In this document: piece after piece, positions 8,462 to 17,754 of the stretch | How the letters are laid out: each line of letters opens with the position of its first letter | How positions within the stretch are numbered: the stretch's first letter is position 1 | From: Desulfobacteraceae bacterium | Lineage (GTDB): Bacteria > Desulfobacterota > Desulfobacteria > Desulfobacterales > Desulfobacteraceae | Assembly: GCA_016744295.1 (NCBI GenBank) | Contig: JADGEQ010000006.1 | Location: 106,281-170,280 of the forward strand | Direction: 5' to 3' | Length of the DNA: 64,000 bases | The notes under the pieces: generated by a model | Database searches by the model: none | Seen by the model: the letters and a program-made list of their open reading frames with translations, nothing else | What the model was told of the DNA's origin: nothing | Made by a program: the position numbers and the translations under genes

Positions 8462-8887
8462 ATGATGAAGTTTGAAAAAATATTAAATCCCGTTGACGGG
8501 TCAGAGCACTCCATGCATTCAACCCAGGCTGCCATTGAACTGGCCAAACGATTTGATTCCAAGATTGTGCTTTTGCACTGCCACAGCAGGTTCCCCGTGG
8601 TATTGTCCGAGCCTTACTTCCAGCAGGCAATTGATGAAATAATGAAAGCATCCGGAGATTTAATTAAACCCTTTGAAACCATTTTGGAAGAGAGCGGGGT
8701 GGACTATGAGGTCAGAATCTTGGAAGGTCTTCCGGGAACTACCATTGCAGAGGTTGTCCAGATTGATAAAACGGATGTGATCGTCATGGGGTCCCGGGGG
8801 GTTTCGAATTTCGAAGGATTGTTCCTGGGCAGTGTTGCACACCAGGTACTGCACAAATCCGAATGCCCTGTGTTCATAGTCAAATAA
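8462..8887 (+). CDS. universal stress protein (UspA family)
   Basis: A 141-residue single-domain Usp. It starts MMKFEKILNPVDGS and ends with the ATP-binding signature GSRG-x9-GS (MGSRGVSNFEGLFLGSVAH) followed by a hydrophobic final strand, CPVFIVK. These proteins are cytoplasmic, often ATP-binding, and induced by stress or energy limitation. The ATG at 8462 is preferred to the longer upstream frame because family members begin about here and the G-rich run supplies the ribosome site. Two possible starts (8462 and 8465) are adjacent. No operon partner is apparent; the next intact gene starts 300 bp downstream. Confidence 0.88.
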   Translation: MMKFEKILNPVDGSEHSMHSTQAAIELAKRFDSKIVLLHCHSRFPVVLSEPYFQQAIDEIMKASGDLIKPFETILEESGVDYEVRILEGLPGTTIAEVVQIDKTDVIVMGSRGVSNFEGLFLGSVAHQVLHKSECPVFIVK

Positions 8888-8932
8888 TCCGATTTGTCTG
8901 CACATAACAATTGAGCAGAGAGGTACTGACCC

Positions 8933-9130
8933 ATGACGGCAAATAGACCTACCCTGGCAATGGTTGCACTGGGAATGGGGATATTGGCGGCTGCCCCTGG
9001 AAATTGAGTTTTTCCTATGGCCGTGCCCTCCGGGAAAAGACCCTCCTGGTGTGGAAGGGCAATGCTGAAAATTTATCCCTGGGCAAAAAACTCTTTTGCA
9101 CCGGGCAAAAAGCAATGGGGCTGACCGGTA
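8933..9130 (+). pseudogene. decayed 3' remnant of class I fructose-bisphosphate aldolase
   Basis: Codons from about 8995 read PWKLSFSYGRAL, followed by a W-x-G-x-x-EN pattern and a short helix. This closely matches the C-terminal end of class I fructose-1,6-bisphosphate aldolases, where PWxLxFSYGRALQ is hallmark sequence. The reading frame changes just upstream: a 24-codon ORF with its own ATG at 8933 ends in GILAAAPGN, and shifting frame at the CCCC run joins it to PWKLSF. No upstream aldolase body is present. I interpret this as a frameshifted gene tail between the stress protein and the kinase. It explains why the kinase frame is open for 61 codons upstream of its likely start. Confidence 0.55.
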
Positions 9131-9186
9131 TGGAAATTATACCCAACCCATGGAGAGATTTTCGGGATGATCATAAAGGAGGCATC

Positions 9187-11487
9187 ATGTTGGAGAATAA
9201 TTCCATCAGGTTTCAGGTTAAACAGATCGCTGCTTCATTGGGGGCGAATATCAAAAGCTGTACCCAGGCCCTATATGAACTTCGGCGGTTGACCCATATT
9301 TTGTTTTCCGAAACCCGGGCAACTGGTAATGATATAGAGCAGTGGTTCAGAGAAGAAAATTTTGCTGTTGATGAAGATGGCTTCTGGACAAGCATCCCAC
9401 TCCTGGAAGCATTCCGGACTAACCAGGCACCTCTGGAGGCAATTTCCTATTCCTGGAACCCCAAACTCATCCAAAACAAGGATGCCTGTTTGCGCATGTA
9501 TTGTTTGCGAAATATTGGAATTTATCTTGCTGAAATTCGGGAACGTCTGCCGGGTACGGCATGGATGTACTACCAGGATATCACAAACACCTCGATCCAG
9601 TTTCCCTATATCGATCAAATCACAGCCATCACCCCGGACTTTGACTGGCATACCTATCATACCTTCCAGTCGGTGACTCCGGAAAATAACCCCCGGGGAA
9701 TTATCCAATGGACCAGCCCCACCATCGATTATGCCGGGGAGGGATTGATCATATCGGTGTCCATTCCTGTTTTCCTGGGGAAAAAATTTATTGGCCTCTG
9801 GAGCATTGACCTTCCCATGAGCAGCCTTCATGAGGATGTTGTGTTTGATACCTACCTGGAGGGTCAGGTCAATTTTATTCTGGACCGTGATGGAAATCTG
9901 GTGTCCCATCCCTCGGTTGCAGTAGAGATTGACAAGGATAAGGGAAGCATCTATCAACGTCATATAAATGAACTGGGATCGGAATTTGCTGATCTGGATC
10001 AGACTATTCTCATGGAAGAAAAAAATGGCCAGCGATTGCTCAAAAGAAAGGATGGCAGTGAAATCCTGGCCTGCTTTGAAGTTATTCCGGATATTGAGTG
10101 GATATTTATCGCCACTTTTCCCAGACTTTCCATGGAGGAGGTTGTTAACCGAAGAATCCGTGATGCCCTGGACCAGGTCAAATCAGGCGATTTCTCCTAT
10201 CGGCTCAGGGACATGTCCGATGTTGAACAGGCCCAAATAATTGTCAATAGTTTTAATGAGATGGCCTCGGCCCTGGAGAACCAGGAAAAAATCCGACTGG
10301 AGGCCCAGGAGGAAAAGAAAAAACTGGAAAAAAGGCTCCAGCATTTCCAGCGAATGGAGGCCATAGGGACCCTTGCCGGAGGCATTGCCCACGACTTTAA
10401 CAATATTTTGTTTCCCATTCTTGGGTTTGCTGAGTTGCTTTCCCAGGACCTGTCAAAGGACAGCGGTGAATACGCAATGGTTCAAAATATATATCATGCT
10501 GCCGGACGGGCAAGGGATTTGACCCAGCAGATTCTCACCTTCAGCCGCCAGGCAGACCTGGAGAATAGTGCTGTTTTTTTTCAAAATGTTATCAAAGAAG
10601 CGTTAAAGCTTTTGCGCTCTTCAATCCCTAAGGATATAGAAATCTTGCAAAACATTCAGTCTGATTGTCCTCCTGTTTTTGGGGATCCCACCAAGCTTCA
10701 CCAGATTATTATGAATTTGTGCACCAATGCATTCCACGCCGTTCAAAAAAAGGGTGGAAAATTTGAAGTAAGTCTGGAAGCCATTGAGGTGAAGCCTGGA
10801 AACAGGACAGAATTTCAGGAATTGGAACTTGGGAACTATGTCAGATTAAGCGTATCGGACACCGGCCACGGCATGGACGCCAAAACCCGTGCCCAGATTT
10901 TTGATCCCTATTTTACCACCAAGGCGGAGGGCAAGGGAACCGGTTTGGGACTGTCCGTCACCTACGGTATCGTTCAAAAATTAAAGGGTGAAATTAAAGT
11001 CTACAGTGAGTCTGGTGAAGGCACAACCTTTCAGGTTTATCTGCCCCAGGCCGCAAGTCCTCCACAAGCGGTAACGACTATTGAAATACCAATGGCCATG
11101 GGGACCGAACGGATTTTGCTCGTGGATGATGAAAAGACCATCCTTAGAATGGGCAAAAAGGTTCTGGAAAAATACGGCTACCAGGTGACAACCCATATGG
11201 ACAGCTTGGCTGCCCTGGCTGAATTTCAAGAGGATCCTGCTCATTTTGATATAGTGATCACCGATATGACAATGCCCAACATGACAGGAGACACCCTGGC
11301 CGGTCATGTCAAGAATCTTCGGCCACAGATCCCTGTGATCCTCTGCACTGGATTCAGTGAAAAAATATCCAAAAGCAATTATAAAAGTGACATTATTGAC
11401 GAATTGTTGATGAAACCAATTTCCATAAAAGCTTTTAATCAGACTATCCGACGTTTACTGGATGCACCCAAGGACAGGAAAAAATGA
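9187..11487 (+). CDS. hybrid sensor histidine kinase, Cache-like sensor without membrane helices
   Basis: A 766-residue hybrid kinase. The ATG at 9187 has an ideal AAAGGAGG site five bases upstream; the frame open further upstream is aldolase debris. Order of parts: a Cache-like sensor at about 60-310 (DFDWHTYHTF, IPVFLGKKFIGLWSIDL), a HAMP-like helix, HisKA with His402 in GGIAHDFNNIL, a HATPase domain (SVSDTGHGMD, GTGLGLSV), and a C-terminal receiver with acceptor Asp693 in ITDMTMP. Cache domains are normally periplasmic, but no flanking hydrophobic helices are visible, so this one appears cytosolic. The stop overlaps the start of the next gene (ATGA, 11484-11487), implying translational coupling and a shared signalling output. 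Confidence 0.85.
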   Translation: MLENNSIRFQVKQIAASLGANIKSCTQALYELRRLTHILFSETRATGNDIEQWFREENFAVDEDGFWTSIPLLEAFRTNQAPLEAISYSWNPKLIQNKDACLRMYCLRNIGIYLAEIRERLPGTAWMYYQDITNTSIQFPYIDQITAITPDFDWHTYHTFQSVTPENNPRGIIQWTSPTIDYAGEGLIISVSIPVFLGKKFIGLWSIDLPMSSLHEDVVFDTYLEGQVNFILDRDGNLVSHPSVAVEIDKDKGSIYQRHINELGSEFADLDQTILMEEKNGQRLLKRKDGSEILACFEVIPDIEWIFIATFPRLSMEEVVNRRIRDALDQVKSGDFSYRLRDMSDVEQAQIIVNSFNEMASALENQEKIRLEAQEEKKKLEKRLQHFQRMEAIGTLAGGIAHDFNNILFPILGFAELLSQDLSKDSGEYAMVQNIYHAAGRARDLTQQILTFSRQADLENSAVFFQNVIKEALKLLRSSIPKDIEILQNIQSDCPPVFGDPTKLHQIIMNLCTNAFHAVQKKGGKFEVSLEAIEVKPGNRTEFQELELGNYVRLSVSDTGHGMDAKTRAQIFDPYFTTKAEGKGTGLGLSVTYGIVQKLKGEIKVYSESGEGTTFQVYLPQAASPPQAVTTIEIPMAMGTERILLVDDEKTILRMGKKVLEKYGYQVTTHMDSLAALAEFQEDPAHFDIVITDMTMPNMTGDTLAGHVKNLRPQIPVILCTGFSEKISKSNYKSDIIDELLMKPISIKAFNQTIRRLLDAPKDRKK

Positions 11488-13505
11488 ATATCACCGTTAC
11501 CTCTCCAAAGGGCGATAGGGACAGAAAAAGTTTGTACCATTTTCTATACAGCATCTGGATCAGAGAATTTAATCGGGAACTGTCCGGAACCAATCATGAA
11601 AGAGAAGAAATTAAAGATGAGATGGATTCATGGGCGGATCATTTCATGGCTCTGGATGAAGGGGGTAATATTGTTGGTTGTGTCAGGACCAACCGGCTTT
11701 CCAAGGGAGAGCCAAGGGCGGAACTCTTAACTTCCATGGGTTTTAACGAGCTGTCAGCCTTGTTTGACCCGTCCCGGGTTGCCTTTATTTCCCATTTGAC
11801 CATTTCCCCGGCCCACAGGGGCAGCACAGTAATTTCACTTCTTTTGGCAGAATTGTTCCGCAACTTGTTTGAGTGTGATATGACCGTTGCTGTTTGTTAT
11901 TGTCGGCTCAACCTGGTGTCTCTTTATCACCGCATCGGCATGCGACCCTATCTTTCAAATTTCGAGATGAACGGGCGGATGCGGATTCCCCTGATCGGTT
12001 GTATAAATGATCGCGGTTACCTTGAACAAACAGGTAGCCCTCTGCATTTTTTGCTGCCTGTTCAGTGCGACGACCATGGGTGGGCTGCCCAATTGTTAAA
12101 GGAAAAATTTACCGATTTTTATACCCCGGATATTTCCAATATTAAAGTCCGTTCCCTTTGGGCACAATTGGCCCATGCAACGCCTGAGCAGGAAGAAGAA
12201 CCGGTTTCCAAGCTGTTCCAGGGGCTGGCCCAAAAATCCCTTGGAGGGATATTGGAAAAATTGCCCAGGGTCAGGCTTTCCCAGAATGAAGTGCTCCAGG
12301 TGAATCAGACGGCGGAGGCGGCCATGGGAATTTTGGTCAGCGGTTCATTGGGGGTTGGCATAGGAGAAGAGATCAATCCCCATTTTATCTATATTATACG
12401 TCCTGGGGAACCCTTTGGGGAACTGCGCATTTTGACCCGGGTCCGGCACTCAACCATTCTGCAGTCCATGGAGAAAAGTGAAGTTGTTTTGCTGCCGAAA
12501 AATCTGTTTGACTGGTTTGGCAAAAAAGATCCGGAAGTGGCCCTTCATCTCTATAAAAATCTGCTGTTTATATTGGCCCGGCGCATTGCAGTGGTTCATT
12601 CTACTCTGGCCGGTCTTTTGGGCCGGGAGGAGCAGTCAGACGCCCGGGTCCGCCGTCCTGCACTCCACGCAGCCGATGCGGCTAAAACTGCCACGGACCG
12701 GGAGGAGTCCTACCACTTTGATACCCTGTCCGATAGGAAAAGCGAATTCGATAGACTGACCCGCCAGGCAAAGATTGCCCATGCCCTTGAGATCAATGCC
12801 CTGAAAAAAATTGGTCTCAGCAATGGGGACCGGATTTTGGATCTGGGGTCAGGCCCGGGCATCACCACCATGCTCTTGGCCCGTAATTTTCCCGACAGTA
12901 AGATTGTGGGTGTGGAGCCGGAGGATGAACTGAGATCCAGTGCCCTTGCCATGGCTCAAAAGCAGAATCTGGACCAATGCATATTCCTGGAAGGAACTGC
13001 CCAGGCTATCCCATTGTCGGATCATATTGTTGATTTCTCCTATGCCCGTCTTCTGTTCCAGCATATCCCCGATCCCATGGACGTTCTTGTGGAGATGAAA
13101 CGGGTCACCCGGCCCGGGGGTATTGTTTGCGTACTGGATGTGGACGACGGCACTATTTTTATTCATCCCCGGGTCCCGGAATGGCAGGGAGTGGAGGTCC
13201 GGGTGGCCAGGGCTCAGGCCCTGTCAGGGGGTGACCGCTATGTGGGCCGGAAATTATTGTCTTATCTGCTTGAAGCTGGATTCGCCCAGGTCCAGGTAGA
13301 CGTGGTGCCTGTCACCACCCAGATGTTGGGACCGGAAGCCTTTTTTGACATCGTATTCGGCTTTAAACAACAGCATTTGAAGCGTGTGAACGACTGGGAC
13401 TCGGAAACAGAAGAAACTTTTGCCCGAATTCGTGAATCATTGTTGGGACCCGGTGCGTTTGCTTCGGAAAATATCTTTGTGGCCCATGCCACAGTCCTCG
13501 AATAA
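11484..13505 (+). CDS. GNAT (FeeM-like) / cNMP-binding / SAM methyltransferase fusion
   Basis: A 673-residue three-part protein. Residues 1-190 resemble the GNAT-type N-acyl amino acid synthase/autoinducer-synthase group (AFISHLTISPAHRGSTVISL as acetyl/acyl-CoA loop). Residues about 250-390 form a cyclic-nucleotide-binding-like barrel (ILVSGSLGVGIG, RPGEPFGELRILT) without a following DNA-binding helix. Residues about 425-673 are a class I methyltransferase with motif I ILDLGSGPGITT, acidic VGVEPEDEL, and FSYARLLFQHIPDP. Together these suggest a ligand-gated enzyme that acylates and/or methylates a small metabolite or lipid; no substrate can be named. The ATGA overlap with the hybrid kinase suggests co-expression. 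I do not recognise a named family with this order. Confidence 0.7.
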   Translation: MNITVTSPKGDRDRKSLYHFLYSIWIREFNRELSGTNHEREEIKDEMDSWADHFMALDEGGNIVGCVRTNRLSKGEPRAELLTSMGFNELSALFDPSRVAFISHLTISPAHRGSTVISLLLAELFRNLFECDMTVAVCYCRLNLVSLYHRIGMRPYLSNFEMNGRMRIPLIGCINDRGYLEQTGSPLHFLLPVQCDDHGWAAQLLKEKFTDFYTPDISNIKVRSLWAQLAHATPEQEEEPVSKLFQGLAQKSLGGILEKLPRVRLSQNEVLQVNQTAEAAMGILVSGSLGVGIGEEINPHFIYIIRPGEPFGELRILTRVRHSTILQSMEKSEVVLLPKNLFDWFGKKDPEVALHLYKNLLFILARRIAVVHSTLAGLLGREEQSDARVRRPALHAADAAKTATDREESYHFDTLSDRKSEFDRLTRQAKIAHALEINALKKIGLSNGDRILDLGSGPGITTMLLARNFPDSKIVGVEPEDELRSSALAMAQKQNLDQCIFLEGTAQAIPLSDHIVDFSYARLLFQHIPDPMDVLVEMKRVTRPGGIVCVLDVDDGTIFIHPRVPEWQGVEVRVARAQALSGGDRYVGRKLLSYLLEAGFAQVQVDVVPVTTQMLGPEAFFDIVFGFKQQHLKRVNDWDSETEETFARIRESLLGPGAFASENIFVAHATVLE

Positions 13506-13534
13506 TCCGGCGGATTTGGTGTTCGATATTGTCC

Positions 13535-13582
13535 TTGACAACCCTTTGAATAAATGTAAAAAAATATATGACTGAGCGCTCG
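13535..13582 (+). promoter_or_regulatory. tetR promoter and operator
   Basis: TTGACA (13535-13540) is followed after 16 bp by TAAAAA (13557-13562). The palindrome core GAGCGCTC (13574-13581), in the context GACTGAGCGCTCGTTC, lies just downstream at the likely transcription start. The sequence is the reverse complement of the sites at 7.1 and 37.2 kb. Its position in front of a TetR gene indicates autoregulation. Confidence 0.7.
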
Positions 13583-13631
13583 TTCAAGAGCCGGAAAAGG
13601 CTGAGCAGGAAAAGGCTTGGAAAGATGAAAA

Positions 13632-14312
13632 ATGGAAATAGGCAGTAAAAGGAGTGAAAATTTGGTAAAACGTACGGGTAAATCAATTCCAGCGGCCGGC
13701 GAAGAGGTCCCCACCCAGATAAAGAATCCGGAACTAGTCCGGGAGCGGCGACGGCATATTATTGATTCAACGGTCACCCTGTTCATCGAACACGGCTACC
13801 ACAAGACCACCACCCGGATGATTGCCAAGGCAGCCAATTTTTCAATCGGATCTTTATATGAATATGTCAGCTCCAAGGAAGACCTGCTTTATCTGGTCTG
13901 TAAAGCCATCCACGAGGAGGTTCAGGATGCCGTGGAAGATGCATTGTCCAATAGTGCAAAGGAAAAAGAGCAACTGGCCGAGGTGATCCGGCAATATTTT
14001 TATGTGTGCGATAAGATGGCCGATCATATTCTCATGATGTACCAGGTGACCCAGTTTTTGCCCCAGAAATGGAAGGAGCAGGTGCTGGTAAATGAATTGA
14101 ATATCACGGATATCTTTATCAATATCCTGGGACTGCTATCGGGTAAAAATAATTTTCCCAAATTAGACGGGAAAACGCTGAACCTTGTGGGGCACAATAT
14201 TTCTGTTCTGGGCCAGATGTGGGCTTTTCGCCGCTGGCATCTGAAAAAAGAATTTACCATTGACGAATATATCTCCATTCAAACCGATTTTATTCTGGGG
14301 CTCATCCTGTAA
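13632..14312 (+). CDS. TetR/AcrR-family transcriptional regulator
   Basis: A 226-residue regulator. The N-terminal DNA-binding domain (about residues 38-90) shows RERRRHIIDSTVTLFIEHGY, then TTTRMIAKAANFSIGSLYEY, the classic TetR helix-turn-helix. The C-terminal ligand domain is unassigned, although TetR proteins next to acyl-CoA genes commonly bind acyl-CoAs. The start is uncertain: the ATG at 13632 has a weak ribosome site, whereas a TTG at 13662 has AAAAGGAG seven bases upstream and would remove ten residues. The promoter carries the palindrome shared with two other promoters in this window, so this protein is the best candidate to repress all three. It precedes icmF by 105 bp. Confidence 0.88.
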   Translation: MEIGSKRSENLVKRTGKSIPAAGEEVPTQIKNPELVRERRRHIIDSTVTLFIEHGYHKTTTRMIAKAANFSIGSLYEYVSSKEDLLYLVCKAIHEEVQDAVEDALSNSAKEKEQLAEVIRQYFYVCDKMADHILMMYQVTQFLPQKWKEQVLVNELNITDIFINILGLLSGKNNFPKLDGKTLNLVGHNISVLGQMWAFRRWHLKKEFTIDEYISIQTDFILGLIL

Positions 14313-14362
14313 AAAAAAAAAATTTATATTTATTTTTTTGTTTTTATGTGCAACTACAATAG

Positions 14363-14396
14363 AGAGTAAACTCTGTTTAGTTTAGTCAAACTCTCG
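14363..14396 (+). promoter_or_regulatory. inverted and direct repeats upstream of icmF
   Basis: AGAGTAAACTCT (14363-14374) has 5-bp arms around a 2-bp centre. It is followed by GTTTAG/TTTAG and another AACTCTC block ending at 14396, 22 bp before the icmF ATG. This could be a separate operator or the start of an untranslated leader. It does not contain the GAGCGCTC core. A ribosome site AAGGAG lies at 14407-14412. Confidence 0.3.
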
Positions 14397-14417
14397 GTTT
14401 TTCGAAAAGGAGAAGTC

Positions 14418-17400
14418 ATGAACGCAGAACCTGAAGCATATAAGCCTATAAATTCAGTTAAAATCGTAACTGCCACCTCTCTATTTGACGGCCATGATGC
14501 CTCCATCAACATCATGCGCCGAATTTTGCAGGATTCTGGGGTCGAGGTGATTCATATCGGCCACAACCGGTCTGCAAAGGAAGTGGTGGATGCCGCCATT
14601 GAAGAAGATGCCCAGGGCATAGCTGTCTCCAGTTACCAGGGGGGGCATGTGGAATATTTCAAGTACATGGTGGACCTTCTAAAGGAACGGGGTGCATCCC
14701 GGGTCAAGATTTTTGGGGGGGGCGGCGGCGTGATCATCCCTTCGGAAATGGATGAACTACATGCTTATGGGGTTACCCGGATCTATTCCCCTGAAGATGG
14801 TTCCAAAATGGGACTACAGGGAATGATAAATGATATGATCCGGGCCATGGATGCGCCATCTGTGGATTTTGACGCCCTGGACTATTCAAGGCTGACCATT
14901 GATAATAAATATGTGACAGCCAATTTCATCTCTGCGGTTCAGGAAGCCTGCGCCTCCCACAAGGACAAAATAGAAGAGATTATGTCCGGGATTGGTAAGG
15001 TTGCAGATGGCCGGGATGTACCGGTTATAGGACTTACCGGGACGGGAGGCGCCGGGAAATCCTCTTTGACTGATGAATTGATTCTGCGTATCCTCAGAGA
15101 TTTGAGTGACGTGAACATTGCCATTATTTCCTGTGATCCGTCCCGGCGCAAAACCGGGGGGGCTCTTTTGGGGGACAGAATCCGTATGAATTCCATTGAA
15201 ACAGGACGGGTTTATATGCGATCCCTTGCCACGAGGCGTTCCCAGACAGAACTGCCCGAGGCACTTCCCCATGCCGTGGCCGTGGCTGTGGCTGCAGGCT
15301 ATGATATTATTCTTGTGGAGACCGCCGGTATTGGTCAGGGGGATTCCCGGGTGGTTGACCTGGTGGACATGTCCATCTATGTGATGACCGCAGAGTTTGG
15401 TGCCCCTTCCCAGCTGGAAAAGATTGATATGCTGGATTATGCCGATATCGTGGTGGTGAATAAATATGAAAAAAAGGGATCTGAAGATGCCCTTAGGGAT
15501 GTGCGAAAACAGGTACAGAGAAATAAAAAAGCCTGGGATACAGACCCAAAAGATCTGCCCGTGTACGGGACCATTGCCTCTAAATTTAATGATGACGGCA
15601 TTACATCCCTTTACCATGGACTTCTGGATTTGATTGCAGAAAAAAAACAGATCCAATATGAATCCACTCTTCCCAGGTCGGGTGCCAAGGAATCCTCATC
15701 CAAGACCATTATTATTCCGGGAGAGAGAACCCGATACCTGGCTGAAATAGCCGATACCGTTCGGGAATATCACAAAAGATCAGAAAACCAGTCCGGGGCA
15801 GTGAGACAGCGATGGCATTTGCAGGAAACGGCAAAGGTTCTTGGAGATTCCGAGCTGGATGGTCTTGCAGGGTTCAAGGAAGCTGTTAGCCAGGCAAACG
15901 CCATGGTGGAGGGGGAGACCGATCAGTTGATCGCCGAATACAGCCATTGTTCGGATAGGTATGAAAAAGATGAACTGGTATATCATGTCAGGGACAAAGA
16001 GTTCAGGTTGCCCCTGCACAGTCGGTCCCTGTCCCATTCAAAAATTCCCAAGATTGCCCTGCCGACGTTCACAGATCCGGGGGAGCAGTATGCCTGGATG
16101 CGCAAGGAGAATTTTGCCGGCAATTTTCCCTATACAGCCGGGGTTTTTCCCCTGAAGCGGGATGATGAAGATCCCACAAGAATGTTTGCAGGTGAGGGGG
16201 GACCGGCCGATACCAATCGCCGTTTCAAACTTCTGTCAGGGTCCTATCCTGCCAAACGGTTGTCAACGGCCTTTGATTCTGTAACCCTTTACGGGTTTGA
16301 TCCGGATAGGCGGCCTGATATTTATGGAAAAATAGGCACCTCAGGGGTGAGTATCTGTACCCTGGATGATGTCAAGCTTCTCTATGACGGGTTTGATCTG
16401 TGTGCACCCAACACTTCGGTGTCCATGACCATCAATGGCCCGGCTCCCATGATGCTGGCCATGTTCATGAATACTGCCATTGCCCAGCAGACAGACCGAT
16501 TCAGGGAAGAAAAGGGCAGGGAACCTTCGGGAAAAGAAACAAAAGAGATCAGACAATTTGCCCTGTCCAATGTCAGGGGGACGGTCCAGGCAGATATATT
16601 AAAGGAGGATCAGGGGCAGAATACCTGTATTTTTTCCATTGAATTTGCCCTGAAGATGATGGGGGATATCCAGCAGTATTTTATTGACCACCAGGTGAGA
16701 AATTTTTATTCGGTTTCCATTTCCGGATACCACATCGCCGAAGCCGGTGCCAATCCCATCACCCAATTGGCACTGACCCTGGCCAACGGGTTTACCTATG
16801 TGGAGTATTATTTGTCCCGGGGCATGGATATCAATGAGTTTGCCCCCTCCCTTTCCTTTTTCTTTTCCAATGGAATGGATCCCGAGTACACGGTGATCGG
16901 CCGGGTGGCGCGGCGGATCTGGGCTGTGGCCATGCGTCACAAGTATGGGGGGAATGAAAAATGCCAGAAACTAAAGTATCATATCCAGACATCGGGTCGT
17001 TCCCTTCATTCCCAGGACATTCAATTTAATGACATCAGAACTTCCCTCCAGGGGTTGTGTGCCATCTATGATAATTGCAACAGCCTTCACACCAATGCCT
17101 TTGACGAGGCCATTACCACGCCGTCGACGGAATCGGTGCGAAGGGCTCTGGCTGTCCAGCTGATCATTAACCGGGAATGGGGGCTTGCCAAAAATGAGAA
17201 CCCCCTCCAGGGCAGTTTTATTGTAGATGAACTGACAGATCTTGTGGAGGAGGCTGTGCTTGTTGAGTTTGAACGGATTACGGAACGGGGCGGAGTTCTG
17301 GGTGCCATGGAAACCGGTTATCAGCGGGGTAAGATCCAGGAAGAATCCATGTATTATGAATATTTGAAACATTCGGGAGAATTTCCCATCATTGGTGTCA

Positions 17401-17681
17401 ACACCTTTGAAGACCCGGATGCAAATTATGCTGAAATGACCAGTCACCTGGAATTATCCCGGTCCACCAATGAACAAAAGGATGAGCAATTGGATCGGCT
17501 GGAGAGGTTTAAAACCACCCATGGCAGTGAATCGGACCAGGCCCTTGAGGCGCTCAAACAAACCGCCCTTAACGGGGGGAACATGTTTGCCCAGCTTATG
17601 GAAGCCGTGGGATGCTGTTCTCTGGGCACCATTACTAAAGCCTTGTATGAAGTGGGTGGCAAATACAGAAGAAATATGTAA
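14418..17681 (+). CDS. icmF: fused isobutyryl-CoA mutase (IcmF)
   Basis: A 1,087-residue fusion of three parts: a B12-binding domain (residues 1-150, base-off motif in DGHDASI), a MeaB-like G-protein chaperone (about 160-430, P-loop GTGGAGKSS), and the TIM-barrel mutase (about 520-1,087). It interconverts isobutyryl-CoA and butyryl-CoA by adenosylcobalamin radical chemistry, with the GTPase guarding cofactor loading. Two substrate-pocket residues separate the family from methylmalonyl-CoA mutase: here Phe590 (RMFAGEG) and Gln734 (QGQNTC), where MCM has Tyr and Arg. Their spacing of 144 equals that of Phe598/Gln742 as I recall for the Geobacillus enzyme. Thiolase and 3-hydroxyacyl-CoA dehydrogenase follow, giving a path from butyryl-CoA to acetyl-CoA. 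Confidence 0.92.
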   Translation: MNAEPEAYKPINSVKIVTATSLFDGHDASINIMRRILQDSGVEVIHIGHNRSAKEVVDAAIEEDAQGIAVSSYQGGHVEYFKYMVDLLKERGASRVKIFGGGGGVIIPSEMDELHAYGVTRIYSPEDGSKMGLQGMINDMIRAMDAPSVDFDALDYSRLTIDNKYVTANFISAVQEACASHKDKIEEIMSGIGKVADGRDVPVIGLTGTGGAGKSSLTDELILRILRDLSDVNIAIISCDPSRRKTGGALLGDRIRMNSIETGRVYMRSLATRRSQTELPEALPHAVAVAVAAGYDIILVETAGIGQGDSRVVDLVDMSIYVMTAEFGAPSQLEKIDMLDYADIVVVNKYEKKGSEDALRDVRKQVQRNKKAWDTDPKDLPVYGTIASKFNDDGITSLYHGLLDLIAEKKQIQYESTLPRSGAKESSSKTIIIPGERTRYLAEIADTVREYHKRSENQSGAVRQRWHLQETAKVLGDSELDGLAGFKEAVSQANAMVEGETDQLIAEYSHCSDRYEKDELVYHVRDKEFRLPLHSRSLSHSKIPKIALPTFTDPGEQYAWMRKENFAGNFPYTAGVFPLKRDDEDPTRMFAGEGGPADTNRRFKLLSGSYPAKRLSTAFDSVTLYGFDPDRRPDIYGKIGTSGVSICTLDDVKLLYDGFDLCAPNTSVSMTINGPAPMMLAMFMNTAIAQQTDRFREEKGREPSGKETKEIRQFALSNVRGTVQADILKEDQGQNTCIFSIEFALKMMGDIQQYFIDHQVRNFYSVSISGYHIAEAGANPITQLALTLANGFTYVEYYLSRGMDINEFAPSLSFFFSNGMDPEYTVIGRVARRIWAVAMRHKYGGNEKCQKLKYHIQTSGRSLHSQDIQFNDIRTSLQGLCAIYDNCNSLHTNAFDEAITTPSTESVRRALAVQLIINREWGLAKNENPLQGSFIVDELTDLVEEAVLVEFERITERGGVLGAMETGYQRGKIQEESMYYEYLKHSGEFPIIGVNTFEDPDANYAEMTSHLELSRSTNEQKDEQLDRLERFKTTHGSESDQALEALKQTALNGGNMFAQLMEAVGCCSLGTITKALYEVGGKYRRNM

Positions 17682-17754
17682 TAGTTTTGGGTTTGTTTTA
17701 ATGAAGTCGGTAATGGATAGAAAAAAATTGACTAAAATCGAGGAGAAACACCCA

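Noticed and set aside
14418..17681. Methylmalonyl-CoA mutase
   Set aside because: The G-protein domain is fused in the middle, and Phe590/Gln734 replace the Tyr/Arg of methylmalonyl-CoA mutase; IcmF fits better.
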